Shown: piece after piece, positions 1 through 7,095 of the stretch
Position numbering within the stretch: the stretch's first letter is position 1
How the letters are laid out: each line of letters starts with the position of its first letter
DNA from: Alphaproteobacteria bacterium
GTDB lineage: Bacteria; Pseudomonadota; Alphaproteobacteria; Reyranellales; Reyranellaceae
Assembly: GCA_005884705.1 (NCBI GenBank)
Contig: VBAF01000243.1
Coordinates: 1-7,171 of the forward strand
DNA: 7,171 nt
Direction of reading: 5' to 3'
Translations under genes and position numbers: made by a program
Notes under the pieces: model-generated
Database searches by the model: none
What the model was told of the DNA's origin: nothing
Seen by the model: only the letters and a program-made list of their open reading frames with translations

Positions 1-3000
1 TGACCACCTTCTCCGGCGAGCCCTCGAACTTGGCGCGCAGCTTGGGGTCCTGGGTGCAGACTCCCACCGGGCAGGTGTTGGAATGGCACTGCCGCACCAT
101 GATGCAGCCCATGGCGATCAGCGACGCGGTGCCGATGCCGTACTCCTCGGCGCCCAAAAGGGCGGCGATCACCACGTCGCGGCCGGTCTTGATGCCGCCG
201 TCGGTGCGCAGCAGCACCTTCTCGCGCAGCCGGTTGAGGGTCAGCACCTGGTGCGTCTCCGACAAGCCCATTTCCCACGGGATGCCGGCATACTTGATCG
301 AGCTCTGCGGGCTCGCCCCGGTGCCGCCGCTATGGCCCGACACCAGGATCACGTCGGCCTTGGCCTTGGCGACGCCGGCCGCGATGGTGCCGATGCCCGA
401 GCGCGCCACCAGCTTCACGGTGACCCGCGCCTCGGGATTGATCTGCTTCAGGTCGTAGATCAGCTGCGCCAGATCCTCGATCGAATAGATGTCGTGATGC
501 GGCGGCGGGCTGATCAAGCTGACGCCGGGTGTCGAATGGCGCAGTCGCGCGATCATCTCGCTGACCTTGACGCCCGGCAACTGGCCGCCCTCGCCGGGCT
601 TGGCGCCCTGGGCGACCTTGATCTCGAGCTCGCGGCAGTTGTTGAGATATTCCGCGGTGACGCCGAAGCGGCCCGACGCCACCTGCTTGATCGCCGACGA
701 GGCGTTGTCACCGTTGGGCCGCGGGCTGTAGCGCGCCGGGTCCTCGCCGCCTTCGCCCGAATCGGACTTGGCGCCGATGCGGTTCATGGCGATCGACAAT
801 GTCTCGTGCGCCTCCGGCCCGAGCGCGCCCAGCGAGATGCCGGGCGCCACCAGGCGCTTGCGCAGCTCGGTGATCGACTCGACCTCGTCGATCGGCACGG
901 GCTTGCGGTCGGCCCTGAAGTCGAGCAGGTCGCGCAGGTTGATCGGCGGCAGGCGGCGCACCGCCTCGCTGTACCTCTTGAATTTGGCATAGGACTCGGT
1001 GTTCACCGCGTCCTGCAGCATGTGGATGAGGTTGGCCTCGAAATTGTGGTGATCGCCGCCGCGGCGATACTTGTAGAAGCCGCCGATCGGCAGCGCGATC
1101 ACCTCCTCGTCGAAGGCACGGGCATGCTGCTGGGCGATCTTCTCCTGGACGCCGCGCAGGCCGATACCCGAAATGCGCGACGGCATGCCCGGAAAGAATT
1201 CTTGCACCAGCGAGCGCGACAGGCCGACCGCCTCGAAGTTGCAACCGCCGCGGTAAGAGGACAGCACCGAGATGCCCATCTTGCTCATGGTCTTGAGCAG
1301 CCCCTCGTCGAGCGCCTTCTTGTAGTTGGCCAGGCAGGCGCCGAGCGACGCCTTGCCGAACAGGCCGCGCGCGTGGCGGGCGGCGATCGTCTCCTCGGCG
1401 AGGTAGGGGTTCACCGTGGTGGCGCCGACGCCGATGATGACGGCGACATAATGCACGTCGAGGCACTCGGCCGAGCGCACGTTGAGCGAGGTGAAGGTGC
1501 GCAGCGACTGGCGCACCAGGTAGGAGTGCACGCAGCCCGCCGCCAGGATCATCGGCAGCGCGGCGCGCTCGGCATCGACATTGGCGTCGGTCAGAACGAT
1601 GTGCAGGCAGCCCGAGCGCACCGAATCCTCGGCTTCCTTGCAGATGCGGTCGAAAGCCTGGCGCATGGCGTCGAGCCTGTCCTTGGGCCCACCCTTGACC
1701 TCGAAGGTGCAGTCGATGCGCGCGGCCGTGTCGCCCATGTACTTGCGCATCGCCTCGAACTCGGCGTTGAGCACGATCGGCGACTGCAGCGACAGCATCT
1801 CGCTCTGCTCAGGCGACTCGTCGAGGATGTTGCCGAGATTGCCGAGCCGGGTGCGGATCGTCATGACGTTGCGCTCGCGCAGGCTGTCGATCGGCGGGTT
1901 GGTGACCTGGCTGAAGTACTGCCGGAAATAGTGGTGCATGCCGCGATAGGTGTCCGACAGCACTGCGAGCGGCGAGTCGTCGCCCATCGAGCCGACGGCT
2001 TCCTTGCCGTCCTCGCACATCGGATGGAGGATCATCTCGAGATCCTCGACCGACCAGCCGACCGCGAACTGGCGCCGCCGCAGCTCCTCGGATGCAAACC
2101 GGCTTTCGTGCGGCGCGTCCTGCTTGATCAGCGAATCGAGCTCGACCGTGCGCGTCGTCCACGCGGCGTAATCGTGGGTGTCGGCGAGCATGTCCTTGAG
2201 CTCGCGATCCTTGAACAGCCGCGGCTGGTCCATGTCGACCGCCAGCATCTCGCCTGGCCCCAACCGTCCCTTCTCGAGAATCTTGGACTCTTCCTGCGGC
2301 ACCATGCCGGACTCCGAGCCCGCGATCAGCAGGTCGTCCGAGGTCACGACGTAGCGCAGCGGCCGCAGGCCATGGCGATCGAGGCCGACCAGCGCCCACT
2401 TGCCGGCGACGGCGGCGATTGCGGCTGGTCCGTCCCACGGCTCCATCACGCCGTTCACGTAGTTGTACATCGCGCGGTGCTTGGCCGGCACGTTGGGGTT
2501 CGACGCCGAGGCCTCGGGGATCATCATGGTCTTGACCATCGGCAGGTTGCGATGGCCGCGCACCAGCAGCTCGAACACGTTGTCGAGCGCCGAGGAATCC
2601 GAGGCGCCGGGCTGGATGATCGGCTTGAGGTCCTCGATGAAGGCGCCGAAACCCTCGTGGTCGAGCCGTGCCTCGTGGCTCTTCATCCAGTTGACGTTGC
2701 CGAGCAGCGTGTTGATCTCGCCGTTGTGGGCGAGCACGCGGAACGGCTGGGCGAGCTTCCATTGCGGGAAGGTGTTGGGTGAAGCGCTCGTCGAGCAGGT
2801 CGGGATAGAAGGCCGACAGGTGCTCGGCGAGGAACATGCCCTTGTAGATCAGCGAGCGGCAGGACAGCGAGCAGACGTAGAACTCGCCGATGTTCTCGGC
2901 GATCGCCGCCTTCTCCATGCGCCGGCGCAGGATGTAGAGCTGCTTCTCGAACTCGCGGTTGTCGAGCCTGGGGTCGCCGCGGCCGATCAAGATCTGTTCG

Positions 3001-3479
3001 ATCTCGGGCCGCGTCGCGTTGGCCTTCTCGCCGATCACCGAGATGTCGACCGGCACCTGGCGCCAGCCCAGGATCATGTGGCCGGCGCGCAGGATCTCGG
3101 TCTCGACGATGGTGCGGCAACGCTCCTGCGCGCCCAGGTCGGTGCGCGGCAGGAACACCGTGCCGACGGCAAGCCGGCCACTTTGCGGGTCCTGGCCCGA
3201 GGCGTCGCGGACGTATTCCTTGAAGAAGTCCTGTGGAATCTCGACGTGGATGCCCGCACCGTCGCCGGTCTTGCCGTCGGCATCGACGGCACCGCGATGC
3301 CAAACCGCCTTCAGCGCATCGATGCCCGCCACGACGACATCGCGCCGCCGCTTGCCGTCGAGCGCCGCGATCAGGCCGACGCCGCAGGAATCGGATCCCT
3401 CGGCGGGGTTGTAGCCGTAGGCGGCGGTGAGGCGCTCGGTGCCTTCGAGGTACTGTCGGACGAATTCGTTGGCGGACAT
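1..3479 (-). pseudogene. gltB: Glutamate synthase (NADPH) large subunit, frameshifted and 3'-partial
   Basis: Large subunit of GOGAT: a glutaminase domain releases ammonia, which is channelled to an FMN/3Fe-4S synthase site acting on 2-oxoglutarate. The ATG at 3479 gives a 31-residue propeptide before the Ntn nucleophile Cys32 (motif SDSCGVG, codon 3386-3384), followed by WHRGAVDADGKTGDGAG. The first 234 codons run to 2778. From 2776 the family continues one frame over (NTFPQW, LAHNGEINT, YVNGVMEPWDGPAA, TRLGNLGNILDE). I checked this second frame at six points and found it consistent to the edge. FMN-domain motifs (NRIGAKSDSGEGGEDPAR, ISPPPHHDIYS) and the three cluster cysteines (GCIMVRQCHSNTCPVGVC) are present. 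About 340 C-terminal residues, including the GXGXG helix domain, lie beyond the window. Translation through the lesion without a frame change would stop at 1809 after 556 residues. A TTG in the same frame at 3554 lies inside a palindromic repeat, so I reject it as the start. Confidence 0.93.
2777..2783 (-). other. Frame-disrupting deletion inside gltB glutaminase domain
   Basis: On the minus strand the codons for Asp-Glu-Arg-Phe end at 2781. They are followed by four bases (ACCC), and then by Asn-Thr-Phe-Pro-Gln-Trp in a different frame from 2776. In GltB proteins as I remember them (A. brasilense, E. coli), about 13 residues ending in His-Gln-Arg-Tyr/Phe-Ser-Thr separate these two blocks. 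Four bases in place of 39 is a net loss of 35, which produces exactly the frame change seen. An 11-base palindrome (GCTCGTCGAGC, 2786-2796) lies three bases away and could favour slippage or read drop-out. The frame change is seen directly. The size of the loss rests on recalled homologues. Confidence 0.85.
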
Positions 3480-3496
3480 GGTGCGATACCCTATTC

Positions 3497-3593
3497 CGTC
3501 GTCTCGACCGAGGGCCGCAGGCCCGAGTGGAGAGACCTTGTCTGGGTCAGACAAGATCCCTCGACTTCGCTGCGCTCCGCTCGGGATGACGAC
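3497..3593. repeat. REP/BIME-like palindromic intergenic repeat
   Basis: The roughly 97-base element fills the gap between the tautomerase stop codon (whose last base it includes) and the gltB start 18 bases beyond it. Its ends are imperfect inverted copies (CGTCGTCTCGA on the left, TCGGGATGACGAC on the right). At its centre, 3530-3562, is a 15-base-pair stem with two G-U pairs in RNA and a three-base loop. A second, perfect hairpin, GGGCC-GCA-GGCCC, lies at 3512-3524. The right part (CTTCGCTGCGCTCCGCTCGGGATGAC) resembles the common dispersed 'TCATCCCGAG..CGAAG..GAGGGATCT' intergenic repeats of GC-rich proteobacteria. There is no T-run after the stem, so it does not look like an intrinsic terminator. 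As RNA it would form a stable hairpin 50 bases ahead of the gltB ATG. That it is multicopy is inferred, because only one copy is in the window. Confidence 0.75.
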
Positions 3594-3775
3594 TAGTCAG
3601 AAAACAGCTTCCCGGCTTCGGCCCAGTTCTCTTTCTTGACGTCGGTCAGGATGATCTGGACGGCGTCGGGCGTGCAGTCGAGCGCGCGACAGGTGGCGTC
3701 GGTCAGCTCCTTTGCCAGTTTTCGGCGCTGCTCGGTGGTGCGGCCCTCGAACATCTGCACGTTGATCATCGGCAT
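3593..3775 (-). CDS. 4-oxalocrotonate tautomerase family protein
   Basis: This 60-residue protein has the size and fold signature of the smallest tautomerase superfamily members, which form hexamers of beta-alpha-beta subunits. They use the amino-terminal proline, exposed after Met removal, as general base in keto-enol tautomerisation. It begins Met-Pro-Met-Ile-Asn-Val. Pro1 is present, and Arg11 falls in the conserved Glu-Gly-Arg. Aligned without gaps to 4-OT, residue 39 is Gln (in VQIILTD) instead of Arg, and residue 50 is Trp (ENWAEAG) instead of Phe, so the classical 2-hydroxymuconate substrate is doubtful. The start is supported by a strong GGAGGA seven bases upstream. It lies 15 bases after the GST stop and is probably cotranscribed with gltD and the GST gene. 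Its stop codon touches the palindromic repeat. No aromatic degradation genes are in the window, so the substrate is unknown. Confidence 0.88.
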   Translation of the reverse strand: MPMINVQMFEGRTTEQRRKLAKELTDATCRALDCTPDAVQIILTDVKKENWAEAGKLFSD

Positions 3776-3782
3776 GGCTCTC

Positions 3783-3788
3783 TCCTCC
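3783..3788 (-). promoter_or_regulatory. Strong ribosome binding site of the tautomerase gene
   Basis: Minus-strand GGAGGA lies seven bases before the ATG at 3775, within the 15-base gap after the GST stop. It is the best Shine-Dalgarno sequence in the window and fixes the start of this short gene. Confidence 0.75.
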
Positions 3789-3790
3789 GG

Positions 3791-4402
3791 TTAGTTCGTG
3801 TGATCCATGGTGACGTGGCCGGGCTCGGCGGCGACCCGCGCCATCCAGGCGTTGACCTGCGGGAAATTGTCCAAGTTGAAGCCGCCTTCGCCGGCGAGGT
3901 GGCTGTAGGCGTAGAGCGCGATGTCGGCGAGGCCGTAGCGGCCGCCGACGAAGAACGGCCGGTGCGCGAGATGCTGCTCCATCACGCCGAACGCGGCATA
4001 GCCCTTGGCCATGCGCTCCGGCAGGTCGAGCTCCTGCAGCGGCGAGAGCCTGGTCAGGTAGTGCTTCCAGAAGCGCGCGACGGCGATGTAGGGCTCGTGG
4101 CTGTACTGCTCGAAGAACATCCACTGCAGGGTCTGCGCGCGCTCGAGCCGCGTCGCCGGCGCGAACTTGGTGCCCTCGGCGAGATACCACAGGATGGCAT
4201 CGGACTCGGCGAGATGCGTGCCGTCCTCGAGCTGCAGGGTCGGGATGCGGCCGTTGGGATTCCTGGCGAGGAACTCCGGTGTGCGCGTCTCGCCCTTCAG
4301 GATGTCGCGTTCGACGAGCGTGTAGGACAGGCCGAGCTGCGCCAGCAGCAGGCGCACCTTGTAGCCGTTGCCCGAGCCCATGAAGTCGTAAAGCGTCAGC
4401 AT
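3791..4402 (-). CDS. Glutathione S-transferase family protein
   Basis: A 203-residue cytosolic GST-like protein of usual family length. The thioredoxin-like N-terminal domain (about 1-77) has beta1 MLTLYDF, then Ser10-Gly-Asn-Gly-Tyr-Lys where the catalytic Ser/Cys usually sits. It also has the cis-proline loop Gly-Arg-Ile-Pro54-Thr-Leu and the glutathione gamma-glutamyl-binding Glu66-Ser67-Asp68. The all-helical C-terminal domain (about 85-200) contains the conserved GLADIALYAYSH N-capping motif. It could conjugate glutathione to electrophiles or have an isomerase or reductase role; the sequence does not settle the substrate. The ATG is three bases after the gltD TAA, with GGAG at 4409-4412 inside the last gltD codons, so translational coupling to gltD is likely. 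A stand-alone GST between gltD and gltB is unusual compared with the familiar adjacent gltBD arrangement. Confidence 0.9.
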   Translation of the reverse strand: MLTLYDFMGSGNGYKVRLLLAQLGLSYTLVERDILKGETRTPEFLARNPNGRIPTLQLEDGTHLAESDAILWYLAEGTKFAPATRLERAQTLQWMFFEQYSHEPYIAVARFWKHYLTRLSPLQELDLPERMAKGYAAFGVMEQHLAHRPFFVGGRYGLADIALYAYSHLAGEGGFNLDNFPQVNAWMARVAAEPGHVTMDHTN

Positions 4403-4405
4403 CGG

Positions 4406-5878
4406 TTACTCCGCCGCGACCGGCAGCGCAGCCCCGTTTTCGGTCATGAGGGCCCCGGTCGCCAGATAGGAATGGATTCGCTCGGCGGCGTCGCGGCCGT
4501 CGCGCACCGCCCACACCACGAGAGACGCGCCGCGCACGATGTCGCCGGCGGCGAACACGCCGTCGAGGCTGGTCATCATGCTGCGCCAGTCGATCTTGAG
4601 CGTGTTCCAGCCGGTGACCGCGAGATCGGGCGCGGCGAAGGTCCCCGGCAGATCCTCCGGATCGAAGCCCAGCGCCTTCAGCACCAGGTCGGCTTCGATG
4701 TTGACGTGGCTGTTGGCGATTTCCTGCGGAGTCTGGCGGCCCGAGGCGTCGGGCATGCCGAGATGGATGCGCACCGAGCGGACATGGCTCACACGCTCAC
4801 CCTCTGATGAGGCCTTGCCGAGGAAGGCCTGCGGCGCGGAGAGCCAGACGAACTCCACACCCTCTTCCTCGGCGTGCTTCACCTCACGCTGCGAGCCCGG
4901 CATGTTGCCGCGGTCGCGGCGATACAGGCACTTCACCGACGTCGCGCCCTGCCGGACGGCCGTGCGCACGCAATCCATCGCCGTGTCGCCGCCGCCGATC
5001 ACGACGACGTTCTTGCCGTGCGCGTTCAGCGCGCCCGAGTCGAAATCAGGCACGCGGTCGCCCAGCCCGTGACGGTTGGAGGCGGTGAGATAGTCGAGGG
5101 CGGCGGCAATGCCGGGCAAGCCGACGCCGGGGACGGCGATGTCGCGCGCCCGGTAGACGCCGGTCGCCAGCAGCACCGCGTCATGGCGCTGGCGCAGCTC
5201 GACAAGACTCACATTGCGGCCGACCTCGCAGTTGAGATGGAAGGTGACCTTCGACTCGCGCAAGAGCTTCTCGCGCCGCTGCACGACGTCCTTCTCGAGC
5301 TTGAAATTGGGGATGCCGTAGATCAGCAGGCCGCCGACCCGGTCGTAGCGATCGTAGATCGCGACCTGGTAACCCTTGCGGCGCAGCTGCTCGGCGGCGG
5401 CGAGGCCGGCAGGCCCTGCGCCGACGATGCCGATGCTCTCGCGGCGCTCGCGGCGCGGCTGGATCGGCTTGACCCAGCCCTGCTCCCAGGCGGTGTCAGT
5501 GATGAACTTCTCGACCGAGCCGATGGTGACCGCTTCGAAGCCCTTCTCGATCACGCAGTTGCCTTCGCACAACCGGTCCTGCGGACAGATGCGGCCGCAG
5601 ATTTCGGGGAAGTTGTTGGTCGCCGACGAGAGTTCGTAGGCTTCGTCGAGCCGGCCCTCGGCGGTGAGCTTCAGCCAGTCCGGGATGTTGTTGTGCAGCG
5701 GGCAATGGACCTGGCAGAACGGCACGCCGCATTGCGAGCAGCGCGCCGCCTGCTCGGCGGCCTTGTCGCGGGCGTACTCGGCGTAGATTTCCTGGAAGTC
5801 GCGGCGACGCTCCGCGGCCGGCCGCTTCTCGGGCAGGGCCTGCGGCGTTCCGACGAACTTCAGCATCCTTTCGGCCAT
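4406..5878 (-). CDS. gltD: Glutamate synthase (NADPH) small subunit
   Basis: The 490-residue beta subunit of GOGAT oxidises NADPH and passes electrons by FAD and 4Fe-4S clusters to GltB. The N-terminal ferredoxin-like region has Cys47, Cys50, Cys55 and Cys59 (CSQCGVPFCQVHCP) and Cys94, Cys98, Cys104 and Cys108 (CGRICPQDRLCEGNC). The FAD-binding GxGxxG is VGAGPAGL at 152-159. The NADPH-binding motif GGGDTAMD is at 295-302, and the C-terminal FAD motif AAGDIVRG at 443-450 is followed by VVWAVRDGRDAA. All key residues expected of the family are intact and the length is normal. AGGGG at 5885-5889, six bases upstream, supports the ATG at 5878; Met5 is an alternative without a better site. It appears to be the first gene of the unit gltD, GST, tautomerase, gltB, so the subunit order is the reverse of E. 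coli gltBD. If gltB is truly broken, this subunit has lost its partner. Confidence 0.97.
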   Translation of the reverse strand: MAERMLKFVGTPQALPEKRPAAERRRDFQEIYAEYARDKAAEQAARCSQCGVPFCQVHCPLHNNIPDWLKLTAEGRLDEAYELSSATNNFPEICGRICPQDRLCEGNCVIEKGFEAVTIGSVEKFITDTAWEQGWVKPIQPRRERRESIGIVGAGPAGLAAAEQLRRKGYQVAIYDRYDRVGGLLIYGIPNFKLEKDVVQRREKLLRESKVTFHLNCEVGRNVSLVELRQRHDAVLLATGVYRARDIAVPGVGLPGIAAALDYLTASNRHGLGDRVPDFDSGALNAHGKNVVVIGGGDTAMDCVRTAVRQGATSVKCLYRRDRGNMPGSQREVKHAEEEGVEFVWLSAPQAFLGKASSEGERVSHVRSVRIHLGMPDASGRQTPQEIANSHVNIEADLVLKALGFDPEDLPGTFAAPDLAVTGWNTLKIDWRSMMTSLDGVFAAGDIVRGASLVVWAVRDGRDAAERIHSYLATGALMTENGAALPVAAE

Positions 5879-5901
5879 GACGGGCCCCTACGCGCATGTG
5901 T

Positions 5902-5914
5902 GTAATTTTATTAC
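5902..5914. promoter_or_regulatory. AT-rich inverted repeat in the gltD leader
   Basis: GTAAT-TTT-ATTAC is a perfect 5+3+5 inverted repeat. It sits in an AT-rich island between the candidate gltD promoter and the gltD ribosome binding site, 23 bases before the ATG. It could be a protein-binding site or a weak leader hairpin. It resembles no operator that I can name with confidence. Confidence 0.35.
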
Positions 5915-5956
5915 GCAACGGCCGTGCCCGAGGCGCGAAAGCTGCGTCTTAGACCG

Positions 5957-5985
5957 GTTAGATCACTCCAACCGTCTCGAGTCAA
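5957..5985 (-). promoter_or_regulatory. Candidate sigma70-type promoter of the gltD unit
   Basis: On the minus strand, TTGACT (5985-5980, five of six consensus -35 bases) is followed by 17 bases and then TCTAAC (5962-5957, four of six -10 bases). Transcription would begin near 5950 and leave a leader of about 70 bases before the gltD ATG. It is the best -35/-10 pair I found by eye in the 251-base gap upstream of gltD. Confidence 0.45.
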
Positions 5986-6005
5986 TAGTATTGACCTATT
6001 TTGAC
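5981..6005. promoter_or_regulatory. Candidate operator: three TTGAC half-sites at 10-base steps
   Basis: Half-sites lie at 5981-5985 (GTCAA, inverted), 5991-5995 (TTGAC) and 6001-6005 (TTGAC), so each starts exactly one helical turn after the last. The first two form the perfect palindrome GTCAATA-G-TATTGAC (5981-5995). The second and third are parts of a direct repeat, TTGACC-TATT-TTGACC. The palindrome overlaps the putative -35 hexamer, a position where a bound dimer would block or recruit RNA polymerase. The regulator is unknown; nitrogen or amino-acid control would suit the genes but cannot be read from the sequence. Confidence 0.4.
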
Positions 6006-6032
6006 CGAGTAGATCGTTCGTTGGGTTCCGAG

Positions 6033-6051
6033 ACGCCAAATCTTTGGGCGT
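6033..6051. repeat. Imperfect inverted repeat upstream of gltD promoter
   Basis: ACGCCAAA-TC-TTTGGGCGT is an eight-base inverted repeat with one extra G in the right arm. It lies about 50 bases upstream of the putative gltD -35 box, where an activator site would fit. Nothing identifies a binding protein. Confidence 0.3.
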
Positions 6052-6090
6052 AGTCACCCCAATAAGTATCGATTATGGACTAATGGCCGA

Positions 6091-6108
6091 GGGCGCGCCA
6101 AGGCGCCC
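6091..6108. terminator. Weak hairpin downstream of the NDUFA9-like gene
   Basis: GGGCGC-GCCAAG-GCGCCC is a perfect six-base GC stem with a six-base loop, 21 bases past the stop codon of the NDUFA9-like gene. No T-run follows on the minus strand, so it is at best a partial or Rho-assisted end signal. Confidence 0.25.
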
Positions 6109-6129
6109 GGAGAACAAGGTGCTGAATCG

Positions 6130-7095
6130 CTAAGCCGGAGCGTGCTGGTTGTAGCGGCCGCCGACCCGGAAGCGGTCCAGGTAGGTCGGCAGGATGGCCT
6201 CCGGCGCGGCGGGCTCGATGCCCAGCATGGCGAAGGTGTTGGCGCCGGGGCGCACGATATTATCGTGGCACATCAGCTCGACCTGGTCGGCCGTGAGGGG
6301 CGGGGTGAGGCCGAGGCGGCCGATCTGTTGGGCAAAGAAACCGGCCAGCTTCATCAAGGGTGCCGGCACGCCGACGATCGGCTTGCGGCGATCGATCTCG
6401 AGCAGCACCAGCCGGGCGATCTCGCGGTAGCTGTAGATTCTAGGGCCGCCCAGCTCGAACACCGTGCGGGCGGTATCCGGCCGCTTCAGCGCCGCCACCA
6501 CGGCGCGGCCGACATCGGCGGAGAAGACCGGCTGGACCCTGGCCGAGCCGTCGCCGATCAGCGGCACGATGGGCGCCGTGCTGGCGATGCCGGCGAGCCG
6601 GGTGAACAGCACGTCGTTGGGCCCGAACACCACGCTCGGCCGCAGGATGGTCGCGCTGGTGAAGCCGCCGACGATGGCGTCTTCGGCCGCGACCTTGGAT
6701 TTGATGTAGGCGTTGCGCGAGCTGCGGTTGTCGGCGCCGATGCCGGAGATATGGATCAGCCGCTTAACCCCGGCTGCCCGGCAGGCGTCGGCGATGTGGC
6801 GCGCCCCGTCGGCATGCACCGCCTGATAGGTTTGTCGGCCGCGCGGGAACGGGATGCCCGCGGCATTGACCACCGCGTCGCTGCCCGCCACCGCCAGCGC
6901 GATCGAGGCCGGCATGCGCAGGTTGGCCTGCATCAGGTTGATCTGGCCGACATCGCCGAACGCCTTGACCCCGTTGGCGAGGCCAATGCGGCGCACTGCC
7001 ACCCGGATCATGTAGCCCTCGCGGGCCAGAGCCTGGACGATGGCACGGCCGACGAAGCCGCTGCCGCCAAAAACGGTGATCTGGCGAATGGTCAT
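6130..7095 (-). CDS. NDUFA9-like NAD(P)-binding protein (atypical SDR)
   Basis: A 321-residue Rossmann-fold protein of the group usually labelled 'complex I NDUFA9 subunit family', related to the NAD(P)H-binding accessory subunit of mitochondrial complex I. The N-terminal motif is GGSGFVG (Gly10, Gly13, Gly16). Arg35-Arg36 after the second strand would favour NADP(H). Asn-Ala-Ala-Gly at 77-80 matches the NNAG/NAAG loop. Ser117 and Tyr130-x-x-x-Lys134 match the SDR catalytic arrangement, so it may be an active oxidoreductase or epimerase and not only a structural protein. There is no signal peptide or clear membrane segment. I chose the ATG at 7095 because it places the glycine motif at the usual distance; the TTG at 7113 adds six residues of no family character, and neither has a strong ribosome binding site. 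No nuo genes are nearby, so a role in respiration is only inferred from the family name. Confidence 0.85.
   Translation of the reverse strand: MTIRQITVFGGSGFVGRAIVQALAREGYMIRVAVRRIGLANGVKAFGDVGQINLMQANLRMPASIALAVAGSDAVVNAAGIPFPRGRQTYQAVHADGARHIADACRAAGVKRLIHISGIGADNRSSRNAYIKSKVAAEDAIVGGFTSATILRPSVVFGPNDVLFTRLAGIASTAPIVPLIGDGSARVQPVFSADVGRAVVAALKRPDTARTVFELGGPRIYSYREIARLVLLEIDRRKPIVGVPAPLMKLAGFFAQQIGRLGLTPPLTADQVELMCHDNIVRPGANTFAMLGIEPAAPEAILPTYLDRFRVGGRYNQHAPA

Noticed and set aside
708..1466. Minus-strand open frame of 252 codons
   Set aside because: It is out of phase with the recognisable GltB frame in this region and is dominated by Arg and Pro, as expected of a shadow frame.
1809..2776. 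Minus-strand continuation of the GltB N-terminal frame past the lesion
   Set aside because: From about 2777 the translation turns Arg/Ala/Pro-rich with no family similarity, while true GltB motifs are found in the neighbouring frame. It is an out-of-frame tail, not a fused domain.
83..2782. Very long plus-strand open frame of 899 codons
   Set aside because: It lies antisense to gltB, is rich in Arg, Ala, Asp and His with no family motif, and is explained by third-position GC bias of the gene on the other strand. The same applies to the plus-strand frames at 2463-3596, 3800-4807 and 4874-5905.
2777..2783. Programmed ribosomal frameshift in gltB
   Set aside because: There is no slippery heptamer, and a conserved block of about 12 residues is missing as well, which a frameshift signal would not explain.
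3480..3554. 25-residue N-terminal extension of GltB from a TTG at 3554
   Set aside because: It is encoded by the palindromic repeat, has no ribosome binding site, and the ATG at 3479 already gives a propeptide of suitable length before the catalytic Cys.
3530..3562. Intrinsic terminator between the tautomerase gene and gltB
   Set aside because: The stem is strong, but no T-run follows on either strand. The stem is the core of a larger palindromic repeat.
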